Source of the DNA: Frankia casuarinae
GTDB taxonomy: Bacteria; Actinomycetota; Actinomycetes; Frankiales; Frankiaceae
Assembly: GCF_000013345.1 (NCBI RefSeq)
Contig: NC_007777.1
Span: 2,170,001-2,234,000 of the forward strand
Direction of reading: 5' to 3'
Length of the DNA: 64,000 bases
Part shown: piece by piece, positions 62,876 to 64,000 of the stretch
How positions within the stretch are numbered: the stretch's first letter is position 1
How the letters are laid out: each line of letters starts with the position of its first letter
Translations under genes and position numbers: made by a program
The notes under the pieces: model-generated
Seen by the model: only the letters and a program-made list of their open reading frames with translations
Databases searched by the model: none
What the model was told of the DNA's origin: nothing

Positions 62876-63964
62876 ATGGTTCCCGCTCAGGCGGAGCCCG
62901 GCAGCGGGCCGCCCCGCGAGGAGGTGAGTCCGTCGCGCCGCCGTGACCTACTCGGCACCGGCATCCTTCTTGCCGCCAGCACCGCCACGACTGGCGCCAC
63001 CAGCCGCGCCGCGCAGATCTCCCGCGCCATCGCCGCGTCCACCCCGGACCCCCTCAGTGTCGCCCAGCTCCACCAGGGCATCCAACGCCTCACCCGGATC
63101 TACTCCACGACACCGCACGCGGATCTACTCGGACCCGTCGAACAGGCGTGGGACGATGCGGAAGCCCGGTTGGAAACCAGAGTCACCGGCACCGACCGTC
63201 GCGACCTCGAACTCCTCGCCGGCCAATACGCCTTCTACCGTGGTCGACTCGCCTTCGACATGGGCGATGACGACGGCGCGTTGACGTTCTTCGTCCTCGC
63301 CGCTCAACACGCCCAGGCAGCCGGTAACCCACTACTTGCCGGATCGGTTGCCGCCATGCGCTCCGCCGTGGCCTTCTTCGCCCGCGAGTTCGAGACCGCT
63401 GCGGACATCGCCGCCCAGGCCCAGCCGCAGGCGCACCCCTATATCGTCCCGCTCCTCGCCTGCGCACAGGCCCGCGCCTACGCCATCACCAGCCGCGAAG
63501 ACGAAGCACTAACCGCCTTGCGGACCATGAATGATCATGTCTGGACCGGCAACCGCCTGCCAGGACCTTCACCGATTGACGAAGAGTCCAGCGAAGCTTT
63601 CAATGCGGTGGTACTCGGCTATCTCGGCAAGGGTGACGAAGCCGAGCCACACGCCCGCGCATCGTTGGCGATGCTCAGCGGAACCGGACGGTACGTCAGC
63701 ACCGCCGGCACCCATCTCGCACTCGCACGGGCCTTCATCCACCGCACCCACCCGGACCCCGAACAGGCAGCCACCGCAGCAAGCGACGCCCTCATGATCG
63801 TTGACGGCAAGGAAGTGACCAACGGCCCGACCTTCAACCGGGCCGCCGGTATTTGGCGCACCCTCGCCCGCAACGAGGAGTGGGCACGGCTCGAACCCGT
63901 CCGCGACCTGGGCGAACAGGTCTCATCCGAGCGCCGTGCGCTCCCAGCAGGCCCAACCATCTAG
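62876..63964 (+). CDS. TPR-type regulator lacking its HTH domain
   Basis: 362 residues from ATG 62876. SPSRRRDLLGTGILLAASTA is the linker that, in actinomycete HTH-TPR regulators, follows the DNA-binding domain; the rest is TPR-like (AWDDAEARLETRVTGTDRRD, RAYAITSREDEALTALRTMN, LGYLGKGDEAEPHARASLAM). The expected N-terminal HTH of about 100 residues is absent, replaced by the remains of vapC. So this is either a truncated regulator or a ligand-binding remnant. It is unrelated in position to the full-length example at 2931-4460. Confidence 0.7.
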   Translation: MVPAQAEPGSGPPREEVSPSRRRDLLGTGILLAASTATTGATSRAAQISRAIAASTPDPLSVAQLHQGIQRLTRIYSTTPHADLLGPVEQAWDDAEARLETRVTGTDRRDLELLAGQYAFYRGRLAFDMGDDDGALTFFVLAAQHAQAAGNPLLAGSVAAMRSAVAFFAREFETAADIAAQAQPQAHPYIVPLLACAQARAYAITSREDEALTALRTMNDHVWTGNRLPGPSPIDEESSEAFNAVVLGYLGKGDEAEPHARASLAMLSGTGRYVSTAGTHLALARAFIHRTHPDPEQAATAASDALMIVDGKEVTNGPTFNRAAGIWRTLARNEEWARLEPVRDLGEQVSSERRALPAGPTI

Positions 63965-64000
63965 ATCGTTGCCAAAGTTCTCTACGGGGTCGAGTTCCGG

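Noticed and set aside
1-64000. rRNA or tRNA genes
   Set aside because: I found no sequence with cloverleaf or rRNA landmarks on either strand by eye; a covariance-model scan would be decisive.

Overview
This is a very GC-rich actinobacterial window: GTG starts are common, genes are dense, and several families are typical of filamentous actinomycetes (SAM-methyltransferases of the DUF574/Methyltransf_19 type, HTH-TPR regulators, F420-dependent LLM oxidoreductase, DUF2637 membrane protein). The family mix and the IS load suggest Frankia or a close relative. That is an inference from family content, not a proven assignment.

Layout. (1) 1-14 kb: small accessory genes. They include two DUF574 methyltransferases, an HTH-TPR regulator translationally coupled to a formyl-THF cyclo-ligase-like protein, a stand-alone lantibiotic-dehydratase C-terminal (SpaB_C) protein, a TIGR02391/Ymh gene split by an in-frame TAG, an endonuclease/phosphatase-fold protein and an M41-like metalloprotease. 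(2) 14-21 kb: an intact DUF2637 gene, then a string of cargo genes (frameshifted pyrophosphatase-like, P-loop kinase-like, GNAT, DUF4037, an HTH/PIN toxin-antitoxin pair). (3) 22.6-33.0 kb: the centrepiece, a cluster of JAMM/MPN protein, ThiS/MoaD-cytochrome P450 fusion, ketopantoate-reductase-like dehydrogenase, HisC-like aminotransferase, cobalamin-dependent radical-SAM C-methyltransferase, DUF5825-like partner and a second-type tryptophanyl-tRNA synthetase. This set matches what is known of chuangxinmycin, a thiopyrano-indole inhibitor of TrpRS. The methyltransferase gene is cut by an IS66-type element with a perfect 8-bp target duplication; removing the element restores a 622-codon frame. 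(4) 33-43 kb: a pile of nested insertion sequences (IS630, IS630 with a passenger gene, an IS1182-type element inside another IS1182-type element, an IS5 element) and an integrase, which have broken up a second DUF2637 copy. (5) 43-47 kb: a frameshifted GNAT, two toxin-antitoxin modules and IS remains. (6) 47-64 kb: mostly ordinary chromosomal genes: MerR/LLM/FMN-reductase, L-2-hydroxyglutarate oxidase, GH15, PGPGW membrane protein, KhtTU-like antiporter, FabI/InhA, a large TPP-enzyme-like protein, DUF167, FabG, a CDF metal exporter, and at the right edge a deleted vapC and an HTH-less TPR protein.

Across regions 2-5 one repeat recurs five times in the same orientation: the 5' end of the DUF2637 gene plus its upstream 110-250 bp. 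Three of the solo copies sit directly after toxin-antitoxin modules, so the region reads as an array of accessory cassettes separated by this repeat. Several genes have a -10-like hexamer 6-7 nt before a GTG/ATG start with no Shine-Dalgarno sequence, suggesting leaderless transcripts.

How the cluster genes could work together (inference): aminotransferase and dehydrogenase convert tryptophan through indolepyruvate, the JAMM protein and the ThiS domain deliver sulfur, the P450 closes the C-S ring, the radical-SAM enzyme with its DUF5825 partner would add the methyl group, and the extra TrpRS protects the host. With the methyltransferase interrupted, the predicted end product is the demethyl (nor) compound.
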